Source of the DNA: CAUZIR01 sp034421295
GTDB taxonomy: Bacteria > Chloroflexota > Dehalococcoidia > Lucifugimonadales > UBA2962
Assembly: GCA_034421295.1 (NCBI GenBank)
Contig: DAOUKM010000004.1
Location: forward strand, 171,887-235,886
Length of the DNA: 64,000 nt
Direction: 5' to 3'
Numbering within the stretch: position 1 is the first letter of the stretch; the number at the start of each line of letters is the position of its first letter. Both the position numbers and the translations under genes were made by a program. Positions 1 to 8,596 of this stretch are shown in pieces. The notes under the pieces were generated by a model that saw nothing but the letters and a program-made list of their open reading frames with translations, was not told where the DNA came from and made no database searches.

Positions 1-379
1 TCGACCGGTCGTCCAGCCGGCCGGGCAGAAGACCTCTCAGCAGCAGGTCCTCGCGCTCGGAACCGGGGATCAGACCGCCGACCTCGGCGCACAGGCGCTG
101 GGCGAGCAGCGGCCAGTCAAACGCCTCCCCGGCGATGAAGTAGCTCTCGCGCCTGCCGCGGTGGACGCCCTCCGGGGCCGACCAGCGCGCCATCGCGTCG
201 ATCATGGCCAGCACCCACTCCTGCCCGTCCTTGAGGGCCTGGCGGAAGGTCTCCAGATTTGCGGCCTCTCCGCCGTTACCCTTTTCGCCCGAATCGTCGC
301 TGGCGGAATCCGCTGACCCGGCTGAGCCGCCGCGGGCATCATCTGAGGCCGACCTGTCGGTGGAGTCCACGGCGCTCAC
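1..379 (-). CDS. Unknown protein, C-terminus cut off by window edge
   Basis: The minus strand reads open from a GTG at 379-377 to the window edge, giving 126 codons and no stop. The first 40 or so residues are Ser/Asp/Gly/Ala-rich and probably disordered. The rest looks folded, with segments such as ETFRQALKDGQEWVLAMIDA and RESYFIAGEAFDWPLLAQRL. It starts 4 bp after the secA stop and points the same way, so it is probably cotranscribed with secA. I do not recognise a characterised family and assign no function. It is supported by position, codon use like its neighbours and absence of stops. Confidence 0.7.
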   Translation of the reverse strand, partial: MSAVDSTDRSASDDARGGSAGSADSASDDSGEKGNGGEAANLETFRQALKDGQEWVLAMIDAMARWSAPEGVHRGRRESYFIAGEAFDWPLLAQRLCAEVGGLIPGSEREDLLLRGLLPGRLDDRS

Positions 380-382
380 AGG

Positions 383-3058
383 CTAGGCGCCGTGGCACCT
401 TTTATACTTTTTGCCGCTACCGCACGGGCAGCGCTGGTTCCTGCCCACCTTGCCGCTGCCGGAACCTCGAGCGCCGCGGCCATGATCACCGACGACCCCG
501 GCCATCACGCTCTTGCTCTCGCGGGTGGCGCGCGCGGCCTTCAGACGGGCAGGCGCCGCCTGCGCGCCGTTCGTGGCCCCGGACCTGCCCGCCGGGCCGG
601 CGGGCACCGGCGCCATGTGGTAGATGGCATGGACCACGTCGTGGCGTATCTTCGCGAGCAGGTCGTCGAAGTGATCGCGCGCCTCTTTCTTGTACATGAC
701 AAGGGGATCGCGCTGTCCGTAGGCGTAAAGGCCGATACCCTGGCGAAGATGCTCGATGGATGTCAGGTGCTGCACCCAGTTCATGTCGATGACGCGCAGC
801 ATGACGTGGCGCTCGATGATGCGCATGAGCTCGGTGGTGAGCTCGGTCTCTCGCCTCTCGTAGGTGCGGGCTGCGATGTCGACGAACCTCTGTTCGATCT
901 CCTCGGCGGAAGCCCGATAGAGGCCATCGGCGTCGGCCTCGCGCGGTTCCAGGGGGAAAATGGCCGCGATCTCCTTGATCATCGGCTCCGGGTCCCACTC
1001 CTGCGGGGACAGTCCGCCCACGTGCGATCCGACGATCTGGCCTATCTCCGTCTCGACCATCTGCTGGATGTTGGCCCTGATATCGGCCCCCCTGAGCACC
1101 TTGTCGCGCTCTTCGTAGATGACCTCGCGGTGGGTGTTTACCACGTCGTCGTAGTCGACCAGGTGCTTGCGGGTGTCGAAGTGGTGCGCCTCGACCTTCA
1201 TCTGGGCGTTCTCGATGGTCTTTGTGATCATCTTGTTTTCGAGCGGGGTATCCTCGTCTATCCCGGTCCAGGTCATGATCGACTTGATGCGGTCGCCCGC
1301 AAAGCGCCTCATCAGGTCGTCCTCCAGGGAGACATAGAACCTGGTGCTGCCGGGATCGCCCTGCCTCGCCGACCGGCCGCGTAGCTGGTTGTCTATCCTC
1401 CTGGCCTCGTGCCGCTCGGTACCGATGACGTGGAGGCCGCCCGCGTCGACTACGCGGTCGTGGTCACGCCTCCACTCGCTCTCGCTACGGCTGTCCGGAC
1501 TGCCCCCGAGGATGATGTCGGTGCCGCGCCCGGCCATGTTGGTGGCCACCGTGACCGCCCCGGGCCTCCCGGCCTCGGCGACGATCTGCGCCTCGCGCTC
1601 ATGGTGCTTTGCGTTGAGGACCTCGTGCCTTACCCGGCGGCGCTTGAGCATCTCGCTCAGGTGCTCGGACTTGGCGATGTCCACGGTGCCAACCAGCACC
1701 GGCTGTCCGGCCCTGTGCCTGTCCTCTATCTCATCGACCACGGCCCTCCACTTGCCCTGTTCGGTCGAGTAGATCAGGTCCCCGGCGTCGGTACGCGCGT
1801 TGACCCTGTTGGGGGGGATGACGACCACGTCCAGCTTGTAGATCTTCCAGAACTCCTCGGCCTCGGTGGCCGCGGTCCCCGTCATGCCTGCCAGCTTGCC
1901 ATAGAGGCGGAAGTAGTTCTGGAGCGTTATCGTCGCGTAGGTGATCGACTCGCGCTGGACCCTCAGGCCTTCCTTGGCCTCCAGGGCCTGGTGCAGCCCT
2001 TCAGAGTAGCGGCGCCCCGGCATCAGCCTGCCGGTGAACTCGTCCACTATGACCACCTCGCCGTCCTTTACGACGTAGTCGCGGTCCCGTTCGAATAGTA
2101 CGCGCGCCTTGAGCGCATTCTCGACGAACGCCACGGTCCGCAGGTTATCCTCGCCGTAGAGGTCCTTTATCCTTAGGAGCCGCTCCATACGATCGATGCC
2201 CTCTGCGCTAAGCGAGACCGCACGGTGCTTTTCGTCGACCGTGAAGTCGGTCTCTGCGGACAGCTGCGGGACAAGCCTGGAAAACTTCTGGTAGTCGGAC
2301 GGTGAGTCCTGCGCCGGGCCGCTGATGATCAGGGGCGTACGCGCCTCGTCTATCAGGATGTTGTCGACCTCGTCGACGATGGCGTAGCTGAGGGGCCGCT
2401 GCACGCGCTTATCGAGCTCGGCGACCATGTTGTCACGCAGGTAGTCAAAGCCGAACTCGGCGTTCGTCCCGTAGGTGATGTCGGCCCGGTACGCCTCCTG
2501 CCTGGAGCAGGGGGTCATGACCTCAGCGGCCGCAGCGCCGTTGTCATGCTCCCTGTCGGGCCTGTAGGCAAGCGCCCCCTGGTTTTGCAGGGCGGTGGTC
2601 GTCATGCCCAGCAGGTGGTAGACAGCGCCCATCCAGGCGGCGTCTCGGCGGGCCAGGTAGTCGTTGACGGTGACCACATGGACGCCCCCGTCCTTAAGGG
2701 CGTTCAGGTAGGCGGCAAGGGTGGCGACCAGCGTCTTACCCTCACCCGTTTTCATCTCGGCGATCTTTCCCTGGTGAAGAACCACACCGCCGACGATCTG
2801 AACGTCGAAGTGACGCAGCCCGATGGCCCTGCGGGCCGCCTCCCTCACCACGGCGAAGGCCTCGGGGAGCAGGTCGTCGGGCGTCTCGCCGCGATCAAGG
2901 CGGCTCCTGAACTCGTCGGTCCTGGCCCGAAGGGACGCATCGTCCAGGGCGGCCGTCTCGGCCTCCAGGTCGTTCACGGCCTCGGCTATGGGGGAGAGCC
3001 GCTTAACGACCCTCTCGTTGGAGCCGCCAAGGATTTTTGCTATGCCCTTAATCACCAT
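383..3058 (-). CDS. secA: Preprotein translocase motor ATPase SecA
   Basis: This is the cytoplasmic ATPase that pushes unfolded preproteins through SecYEG. At 891 aa it has the usual length. Walker A (MKTGEGKT) lies near residue 103. The DEAD-type Walker B reads DEVDNILIDEARTPLIISGP, with Asn where Ser is common. GFDYLRDNM, GTDIILGG and the RGRSARQGDPG arginine-finger region are all present. The C-terminus carries the SecB/ribosome-binding zinc motif CPCGSGKKYKRCH. The ATG at 3058 has no obvious Shine-Dalgarno; a 46-nt leader with two copies of a 17-bp repeat precedes it. The gene lies between prs (upstream) and an unknown gene (downstream), all on the minus strand. Identification is secure. 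Confidence 0.98.
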   Translation of the reverse strand: MVIKGIAKILGGSNERVVKRLSPIAEAVNDLEAETAALDDASLRARTDEFRSRLDRGETPDDLLPEAFAVVREAARRAIGLRHFDVQIVGGVVLHQGKIAEMKTGEGKTLVATLAAYLNALKDGGVHVVTVNDYLARRDAAWMGAVYHLLGMTTTALQNQGALAYRPDREHDNGAAAAEVMTPCSRQEAYRADITYGTNAEFGFDYLRDNMVAELDKRVQRPLSYAIVDEVDNILIDEARTPLIISGPAQDSPSDYQKFSRLVPQLSAETDFTVDEKHRAVSLSAEGIDRMERLLRIKDLYGEDNLRTVAFVENALKARVLFERDRDYVVKDGEVVIVDEFTGRLMPGRRYSEGLHQALEAKEGLRVQRESITYATITLQNYFRLYGKLAGMTGTAATEAEEFWKIYKLDVVVIPPNRVNARTDAGDLIYSTEQGKWRAVVDEIEDRHRAGQPVLVGTVDIAKSEHLSEMLKRRRVRHEVLNAKHHEREAQIVAEAGRPGAVTVATNMAGRGTDIILGGSPDSRSESEWRRDHDRVVDAGGLHVIGTERHEARRIDNQLRGRSARQGDPGSTRFYVSLEDDLMRRFAGDRIKSIMTWTGIDEDTPLENKMITKTIENAQMKVEAHHFDTRKHLVDYDDVVNTHREVIYEERDKVLRGADIRANIQQMVETEIGQIVGSHVGGLSPQEWDPEPMIKEIAAIFPLEPREADADGLYRASAEEIEQRFVDIAARTYERRETELTTELMRIIERHVMLRVIDMNWVQHLTSIEHLRQGIGLYAYGQRDPLVMYKKEARDHFDDLLAKIRHDVVHAIYHMAPVPAGPAGRSGATNGAQAAPARLKAARATRESKSVMAGVVGDHGRGARGSGSGKVGRNQRCPCGSGKKYKRCHGA

Positions 3059-3075
3059 TTGAGGCCGCCAAGAGG

Positions 3076-3109
3076 GTCAGGGGGGATGGGTCGTCAGGGG
3101 GGATGGGTC
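3076..3109. repeat. Perfect tandem 17-bp repeat in secA leader
   Basis: Two directly adjacent copies of GTCAGGGGGGATGGGTC lie between the secA start codon and its probable promoter. In the minus-strand transcript they are C-rich. The predicted transcription start falls inside the distal copy. Confidence 0.9.
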
Positions 3110-3110
3110 A

Positions 3111-3119
3111 ATTATACCA
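3111..3119 (-). promoter_or_regulatory. Extended -10 promoter of secA
   Basis: Read on the minus strand the sequence is TGGTATAAT, a perfect extended -10 element. No good -35 hexamer lies 16-18 bp upstream. It is the only AT-rich patch in the prs-secA gap, and transcription would start near 3104. Confidence 0.65.
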
Positions 3120-3198
3120 GCGCGGGCGCCCCGCACGGCAGCGCGCCCGGCCCCGGGCGGGGCGGAAGTCGGGTCTTCGGCGGCAACCCGTCGGGCGC

Positions 3199-4155
3199 CT
3201 AGTCGGTCGCCTCGAACATGGCCCCCACCGACTCGTCGTTGTGAATCCTCTGGATTGCCTCTCCCAGAAGGGACGCCACCGACAGCACGGTAAGGCCATC
3301 CCACCTTTTACCGTCGTCGACCGGCACCGTGTCGGTGACGGCCATCTCGGAAAGTCCGATCCCGGAAAGGACCTCTGCCGCCCGGCCCGAGAGCAGCGGG
3401 TGCGTGACCGCACAGTACACCTCGGCGGCGCCATGCTCGCGCAGGGCGTTGACCGCGGCTACCACGGTCCCTCCGGTGCCGCACTCGTCATCGACGATCA
3501 GGGCGATCTTGCCCTTGACCGAGCCGATGAGCGTCGAGGCCTCTACACGGTCCTGGTTTCCGAGACGCTGCTTTTCGATTATCGCGATGGGGGCGTCCAG
3601 GAGGTTGGCCGTGCTCCGGGCGCGCTTGGCATCTCCGACGTCCGTTGCGGCGACCACCAGATCGTCGCCGGCCAGGTGGCCGAAGTGGCGCGCCAGGATC
3701 GGTATGGCGGTGAGCTCGTCCACCGGGACGCTGAAGAACCCCTGTATCTGCCCGGCGTGAAGGTCCACGGTCAGCACGCGGTCGGCTCCGGCCACCGATA
3801 TGAAGTCGGCCACCAGCCGCGCCGTGATGGCCACCCTGGGCTGGTCCTTCTTGTCTGTCCTGCCGTAGGCGTAGTGGGGTATGACCGCCGTTATCCGCCC
3901 GGCCGAGGCCCGCTTCGCCGCGTCGACCATGATCAGAAGTTCCATGAGGTTGTCGTTGACGGGTGTTGCGAGCGGCTGAACGACGAAAACGTCCTTCCCG
4001 CGGATGTTCTCGAGGATGCGGACGAAGGTGTTGTCGTTGGAGAACTTGAACGCCTCGCTACGGCCGAGATCCACCTCCAAGTAGGAGCAGATGTCGCCGG
4101 CCAGGGCCCGGTGGGCGTTACCTGTGAGTATCTTCAGATCGTCAAAGGGCGGCAC
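3199..4155 (-). CDS. prs: Ribose-phosphate pyrophosphokinase (PRPP synthetase)
   Basis: It makes PRPP from ribose-5-phosphate and ATP for nucleotide, His and Trp synthesis. The 318-aa length is normal. The family landmarks are SNDNTFVRILENIRGKDVFV near the N-terminus, the DLHAGQIQGFF metal/ribose motif, the catalytic KxR pair in EKQRLGNQ and a PRPP loop. The loop reads VDDECGTGGT, whereas the common form is DDMIDTAGT; the Asp before Thr is Gly here. The start is a GTG at 4155 with GAGGAG just upstream. It is transcribed toward secA. PyrE and Hpt, both PRPP consumers, are encoded at 20 kb. Confidence 0.95.
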   Translation of the reverse strand: MPPFDDLKILTGNAHRALAGDICSYLEVDLGRSEAFKFSNDNTFVRILENIRGKDVFVVQPLATPVNDNLMELLIMVDAAKRASAGRITAVIPHYAYGRTDKKDQPRVAITARLVADFISVAGADRVLTVDLHAGQIQGFFSVPVDELTAIPILARHFGHLAGDDLVVAATDVGDAKRARSTANLLDAPIAIIEKQRLGNQDRVEASTLIGSVKGKIALIVDDECGTGGTVVAAVNALREHGAAEVYCAVTHPLLSGRAAEVLSGIGLSEMAVTDTVPVDDGKRWDGLTVLSVASLLGEAIQRIHNDESVGAMFEATD

Positions 4156-4213
4156 TAGGACTCCTCGGCACAGGCGCTCTCAATTTAAGGTGACAGGCGC
4201 TTGAGCGGCACCG

Positions 4214-4222
4214 ATTCTAGCA
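4214..4222 (-). promoter_or_regulatory. Extended -10 promoter of prs
   Basis: The minus strand reads TGCTAGAAT, matching the TGnTAnnAT pattern seen at other genes in this window. It would place the transcript start about 50 nt before the prs GTG. Confidence 0.5.
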
Positions 4223-4329
4223 TGTAGAACCGCCGACGGCGGGCCGGCTCAGCGGAGCCGGGACCAACCCGGCAAAATGGCTCCAATTAACTCGACTCCG
4301 GAGCGGGCCATCAGCCACCGATGGCTTGC

Positions 4330-4359
4330 TTGACCGGTATATAGGGCTGGGGCTACACT
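4330..4359 (+). promoter_or_regulatory. Sigma-70-type promoter of cysH operon
   Basis: TTGACC (4330-4335), an 18-bp spacer and TACACT (4354-4359) form a good vegetative promoter. Transcription would begin near 4366, leaving a leader of about 70 nt that contains a terminator-like hairpin. Confidence 0.65.
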
Positions 4360-4385
4360 AATCCGGCTGTGCCTACGCGAGGTCG

Positions 4386-4420
4386 GGCCCCTCGGACGTC
4401 ACGCCGAGGGGCCTTTGCTT
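4386..4420 (+). terminator. Terminator-like hairpin in cysH leader (candidate attenuator)
   Basis: GGCCCCTCGG (4386-4395) pairs perfectly with CCGAGGGGCC (4404-4413) around an 8-nt loop and is followed by TTTGCTTT. It sits between the cysH promoter and its start codon, where a terminator would control the operon. The U-tract is interrupted, so full termination is unproven. An analogous hairpin lies upstream of the sulfite reductase at 55487-55517. Confidence 0.6.
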
Positions 4421-4435
4421 TGCCGGGCGAGGCAT

Positions 4436-5248
4436 ATGACACATCCAGAGTCCCGCTTGAGCGACCCAGCGACCAAGATTACCCGACCCCGACTGCAGCC
4501 GTCCGAGGTGGACCGGCTGGCCAGGCGTTTCGAGGACCGTAGCGCCGAGGAGCTGCTCGGCTGGGCGACCGAGCACTTCGGGGACGCGCTGGCCCTGTCC
4601 ACCAGCTTTCAGATGACCGGCATGGTGCTGCTGGACATGCTCAGCCGCATCTCGCCGACGACACGCATCATCACACTGGATACGGGGCGCCTGCCCAAGG
4701 AGACCTACGATCTGATCGACCGGACCCAGCAGAAATACGGGAGCCGAATCGACGTCCACCATCCGGATCCGGTAGAGCTCGGTGAGATCGTGGGGCGCCA
4801 CGGCATGAACATGTTCTACCGCAGCTACTCGCTGCGCCTGCGCTGCTGCGAGATCCGCAAGGTACGCCCGCTGGAGCGGGCGCTTAAGGGCCTGGATGCC
4901 TGGATCACTGGCCTCGTCCGGTCCCAGGGCGGAACCCGGGCCAAGACCCCCAAGCTGGAGATCGACCGGGCACGCGACGGGCTTATCAAGATCAACCCGC
5001 TCGCCGACTGGGACGATGACCGGGTCTGGGCCTACATCCACGAAAACGAGGTCCCCTACAACTCCCTGTACGACTGGGGCTACACGAGCATCGGCTGCGA
5101 CCCGTGCACCCGGGCGATCGAGCCCGGCGAGGATCCCCGGGCAGGACGCTGGTGGTGGGAGAACGGGACGGTGCCCAAGGAGTGCGGCATCCACCTCAGT
5201 TCACCCATGGGGAACGGGCCGGCGCCTGGCTCAAACGGGCGGCAGTGA
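4436..5248 (+). CDS. cysH: Assimilatory APS/PAPS reductase
   Basis: It reduces activated sulfate to sulfite. The 270-aa protein shows the PP-loop-like STSFQ (56-59) and LDTG (81-84) motifs. It has the Cys pairs C137-C138 and C221-x2-C224 that hold a [4Fe-4S] cluster, and the catalytic KECGIH (C250). These cluster cysteines are diagnostic of APS-type reductases; PAPS-specific enzymes of the E. coli kind lack them. The ATG at 4436 has a GAGG upstream; an in-frame TTG at 4415 lies in the hairpin tail and is less likely. The stop overlaps the start of sat-cysC, so the two are translationally coupled. The neighbouring CysC domain makes PAPS, leaving the true substrate open. Confidence 0.93.
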   Translation: MTHPESRLSDPATKITRPRLQPSEVDRLARRFEDRSAEELLGWATEHFGDALALSTSFQMTGMVLLDMLSRISPTTRIITLDTGRLPKETYDLIDRTQQKYGSRIDVHHPDPVELGEIVGRHGMNMFYRSYSLRLRCCEIRKVRPLERALKGLDAWITGLVRSQGGTRAKTPKLEIDRARDGLIKINPLADWDDDRVWAYIHENEVPYNSLYDWGYTSIGCDPCTRAIEPGEDPRAGRWWWENGTVPKECGIHLSSPMGNGPAPGSNGRQ

Positions 5249-6966
5249 GCGCCAACCCTAACGGCTCAAGGCTCATATCCCCCTACGGGGGCGAGCTGGT
5301 CGACCTCACGGTCGGCGCGGACGAGGCGGCCGAGCTGAGGTCGCACGCGGCCACCCTGCCCTCGGTCCAGCTCTCGCCCCGCGCGATGTGCGACCTCGAG
5401 CTGCTGGCCACCGGCGCATTCTCACCCCTGGACCGCTTCATGGGGCGGGATGACCACCGCAGCGTGGTCGAGGACATGCGGCTCGCCGACGGGCGTCTGT
5501 TCCCCATACCCGTCCCGCTGCCGGCCGAGCCGACCGCCGGGGTGGCGCTGGACAAAGAGATCGCCCTGCGCAGCCCGAACAACGACCTTCTCGCCACCAT
5601 GACGGTCGAGGACATTTACGAGTGGTCCGCAGACGAGGTCTCCCGCAAGGTCTTCGGTACCACGGACGCCAAGCACCCCATGGTTACCGAGATGGCCGGC
5701 TGGGCACCGCTCAACCTGTCGGGACCGATCAAGGTCATCCAGCTTCCCGTGCACCATGACTTCGCAGACCTGAGGCTGGACCCGGCCCGGACCAGGGCCA
5801 GGCTCGAGACTTTCGGGCGGGAGAACGTGGTGGCGTTCCAGACCCGAAATCCCCTGCACAGGGTTCACGAGGAACTCACCAAGCGCGCCGCCGAGGCGGT
5901 GGACGGGGTGCTGATGATCCACCCCGTGGTCGGGCTGACCAAGCCCGGCGACGTCGATCACTACACCAGGGTGCGCACCTACAGGGCGCTGACCGAAGAG
6001 TACTACGACTCCGACCGCGTCCTGCTTTCGCTCCTTCAGCTTGCGATGCGCCTGGGCGGACCCAGGGAGGCCCTGTGGCACGCGATCATCCGGCGCAACT
6101 TCGGCGCCAATCACCTGATAGTCGGGCGGGACCATGCGGGCCCCGGAGTCGACTCGGCGGGCGAGCCGTTCTATGGGCCGTACGACGCGCAGGAGGCGGT
6201 CGCCGAGCATCAGGACGAGCTGGGCGTGTCGATGGTCCCGTTCCAGATGGTGGCCTACCTGCCCGACGAGGACAGGTACGAGGAGATCAACAAGATCGGC
6301 AAGGACGCCAAAACGGCCTCCATCTCCGGCACGCAGGTAAGGGATGAGTATCTGGCGAAGGGAAGGGATCTGCCGGGATGGTTCACCCGCCCGGAGGTCG
6401 CCGAGATCCTGTCCGAGACCTATCCGCCCATGCACAGGCAGGGTGTCTGCGTCTGGTTCACGGGACTTTCCGGGGCGGGCAAGACGGCCACCGCCGACAT
6501 TCTCACCAATCTGGTCATGGAACACGGCCGGCAGGTCACGGTTCTCGATGGCGATGTCGTTCGCACCCACCTGTCCAAGGGACTGGGCTTTTCCAAGCAG
6601 GACCGCGACACGAACATCCGGCGCATCGGGTTCGTCGCCGGCGAGATAGTAAGGCACGGCGGCATCGCGATCTGCGCGGCGGTAAGCCCGTACATCGCCA
6701 CGCGCAACGAGGCGAGGGCCATGTGCGGCTCCGACCGCTTCGTGGAGGTCTTCGTTGACACCCCGCTGGAGGTCGCCGAGTCACGCGACGTCAAGGGCAT
6801 GTACGCGAAGGCACGCAGGGGTGAGATCAAGGGCTTTACGGGGATAGACGATCCCTACGAGGCGCCGCCGGATCCGGAGATCACCCTGGACACGGTCGAA
6901 TACTCCGCAGAGGACAACGCCCGGCGCATCGTCTCCCATCTAAGGGAACGGGGCTTTCTGCTGTAA
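5245..6966 (+). CDS. Bifunctional ATP sulfurylase / APS kinase
   Basis: A 573-aa fusion. Residues 1 to about 390 form a homomeric Sat-type ATP sulfurylase (sulfate + ATP to APS), with QTRNPLHRVHE and IVGRDHAGPG. Residues from about 400 form CysC (APS to PAPS), with P-loop GLSGAGKT near 407, DGDVVRTHLSKGLGFSKQDR, and the APS-binding DVKGMYAKARRGEIKGFTG. Both halves look intact. The start is the GTG at 5245 in a GTGA overlap with the cysH stop; the longer open frame upstream lies inside cysH. A fused Sat-CysC replaces the CysD/CysN plus CysC set of enterics. The pathway continues with the siroheme reductase at 55.5 kb. Confidence 0.95.
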   Translation: MSANPNGSRLISPYGGELVDLTVGADEAAELRSHAATLPSVQLSPRAMCDLELLATGAFSPLDRFMGRDDHRSVVEDMRLADGRLFPIPVPLPAEPTAGVALDKEIALRSPNNDLLATMTVEDIYEWSADEVSRKVFGTTDAKHPMVTEMAGWAPLNLSGPIKVIQLPVHHDFADLRLDPARTRARLETFGRENVVAFQTRNPLHRVHEELTKRAAEAVDGVLMIHPVVGLTKPGDVDHYTRVRTYRALTEEYYDSDRVLLSLLQLAMRLGGPREALWHAIIRRNFGANHLIVGRDHAGPGVDSAGEPFYGPYDAQEAVAEHQDELGVSMVPFQMVAYLPDEDRYEEINKIGKDAKTASISGTQVRDEYLAKGRDLPGWFTRPEVAEILSETYPPMHRQGVCVWFTGLSGAGKTATADILTNLVMEHGRQVTVLDGDVVRTHLSKGLGFSKQDRDTNIRRIGFVAGEIVRHGGIAICAAVSPYIATRNEARAMCGSDRFVEVFVDTPLEVAESRDVKGMYAKARRGEIKGFTGIDDPYEAPPDPEITLDTVEYSAEDNARRIVSHLRERGFLL

Positions 6967-7017
6967 GACCGCGGTGGGGCCGTGGGCACGGCTCCCTTCC
7001 GGGCGGTTCGACCGGCC

Positions 7018-7812
7018 CTACTGGGCCGCGCGACCGGATTCGACGGTACCCAAGAACACCCGGGCAAGTATGTCCGAATCGCGTACCGAGTCGGGCGTGC
7101 CATCGTGCACCACCCTCCCCCGGTTGAGAATGTAGGCCCGGTCGACGATGTCCAGCACGCCCTTGATGTTGTGCTCGACGATCATCAGGGTGGTGCCCAG
7201 CCTTTCGCTGATCTCGGCGACCTTGGCAAAGACCTCCTTTACCACGATCGGAGCCAGGCCCAGGGTGGGCTCGTCCAGCAGGAGCGCCTCGGGGTCTGCC
7301 ATCAGGCCGCGCCCCAGGGCCAGCATCTGCTGCTGTCCGCCCGACATCTGGCTGGCCATGTCCCGGCGCTTTTGATGCAGCACGGGAAAAAGCTCCATTA
7401 CCGCATCGCGCCGGCGCTCCTTCTCGTCCTCGTCGGAGAGGTGGAGGCAGCCCATCTCCAGGTTCTCCTCGATCGTCAGGTGCGTGAACACACGCCTTCC
7501 CTGAGGCACGAAGGATATCCCCTCCCGGACTATCTCGTGGGTCGCCGCTACCAGCGGGTCCTCCCGCCAGTAGACGTGCCCCCCGACCACCGGAGCCAAC
7601 CTCATCACCGCCTTGAGCACGGTGGATTTTCCCGCGCCGTTGGGCCCCATGACCGCCACGACCTCTCCCTTGCGGACCTTCATGGACACCTCGTCAAGGG
7701 CGACCACCGCCCCGTAGTGGACCGAGACGTCGACCAGCTCTAGGAGCGGTGCCTCCCGCTCGGTCCCGTTGTCCACTGGTTCCCTCATGGGTCGATCTTC
7801 ATCCGCCGGCAT
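7018..7812 (-). CDS. livF: Branched-chain amino-acid ABC transporter ATPase LivF
   Basis: One of the two cytoplasmic ATPases of a Liv-type uptake system. Walker A is GPNGAGKST, the signature is MSGGQQQMLALGR, and Walker B is ALLLDEPTLGL. GRRVFTHLTIEENLEMG follows the LivF pattern. It has 264 aa, starts at ATG 7812 with AGGAAG directly before it, and lies 22 bp after livG. It is the last gene of the minus-strand liv operon. The substrate class (branched-chain amino acids, amides or other small polar compounds) cannot be fixed from sequence. Confidence 0.93.
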   Translation of the reverse strand: MPADEDRPMREPVDNGTEREAPLLELVDVSVHYGAVVALDEVSMKVRKGEVVAVMGPNGAGKSTVLKAVMRLAPVVGGHVYWREDPLVAATHEIVREGISFVPQGRRVFTHLTIEENLEMGCLHLSDEDEKERRRDAVMELFPVLHQKRRDMASQMSGGQQQMLALGRGLMADPEALLLDEPTLGLAPIVVKEVFAKVAEISERLGTTLMIVEHNIKGVLDIVDRAYILNRGRVVHDGTPDSVRDSDILARVFLGTVESGRAAQ

Positions 7813-7834
7813 CTTCCTACGTCTCGGTCCCGCA

Positions 7835-8596
7835 TCAGACCCCGAGATAGGCGTCTATGACCTCCTCGCGGCTCAGAACCTCCTCAACCTCTCCCTCGGC
7901 AAGTAGCTTACCGCTGTCAAGGACCATGATGCGGTCGGAGAGCTCGCGGACTATATCCATGTTGTGGGAGATGAAGATCAGTGTGTGCCCACGCTCGCGC
8001 ATGCCCTTCATGATGACCTTGACCCGCTCGACCATCTGTGGAAACAGGCCGGCGTAGGGCTCGTCCATCAGGTAGATGTCAACGTCCAGGGCGATGGCGC
8101 GGCCTATCTCAAGGAGCTTTCGCTGACCGTATGACAGATTCATCGCAAGGGCGCTTCGCTTGTCCCACATCCCGACATCCCTCAGGATCTCTTCGGCCAG
8201 CTCCTTGTGGCCAGGGCGGGCGCGCTCAAATAGTGAGGGAAACAGGCGCCTTTCGGTGAGCACGACCATCAGGTTGTCCCACACGCTGATCTGATCGAAG
8301 AGCCTGACCTCCTGGAAGGTGCGGGTCAGGCCGTGACCGGGCGTCTCGTGCGCCCGAACGATCCTGAGGCCGACCCCGTCGATGATCACCATGCCTCCGT
8401 CCAGGGGCAGCGTCCCGCTGAGCAGATTGACGAGGGTCGACTTGCCCGAGCCGTTGGGGCCTACGACGCTGGTTATGCCACCCTGGCGCACGGCCATGGT
8501 GAGCTCGTCCACCGCCCTTACGGCGCCGAAGTGCTTTGATATGCCGCGCGTCTCAAGGGCGAAGTCGTCGCCCGCTCCGTCTAGCTCAGCGTTCAC
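7835..8596 (-). CDS. livG: Branched-chain amino-acid ABC transporter ATPase LivG
   Basis: The second ATPase of the Liv system, 253 aa. Walker A GPNGSGKST, the Liv-type TFQEVRLFDQISVWDNLMV region, LSYGQRKLLEIGRA signature and IYLMDEPYAGL Walker B are visible. Its GTG start at 8596 overlaps the livM stop by 4 bp (GTGA), a typical sign of translational coupling. LivG and LivF are expected to form the heterodimeric motor under LivH and LivM. Confidence 0.93.
   Translation of the reverse strand: MNAELDGAGDDFALETRGISKHFGAVRAVDELTMAVRQGGITSVVGPNGSGKSTLVNLLSGTLPLDGGMVIIDGVGLRIVRAHETPGHGLTRTFQEVRLFDQISVWDNLMVVLTERRLFPSLFERARPGHKELAEEILRDVGMWDKRSALAMNLSYGQRKLLEIGRAIALDVDIYLMDEPYAGLFPQMVERVKVIMKGMRERGHTLIFISHNMDIVRELSDRIMVLDSGKLLAEGEVEEVLSREEVIDAYLGV

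Noticed and set aside
392..2098. Long plus-strand open frames across secA
   Set aside because: They are antisense shadows of secA caused by high GC; they have no motifs, while secA has all of its own.
5104..5244. Extended start of the sat-cysC frame
   Set aside because: The extra residues overlap cysH out of frame and are not ATP-sulfurylase-like; the GTG at 5245 gives a normal start.
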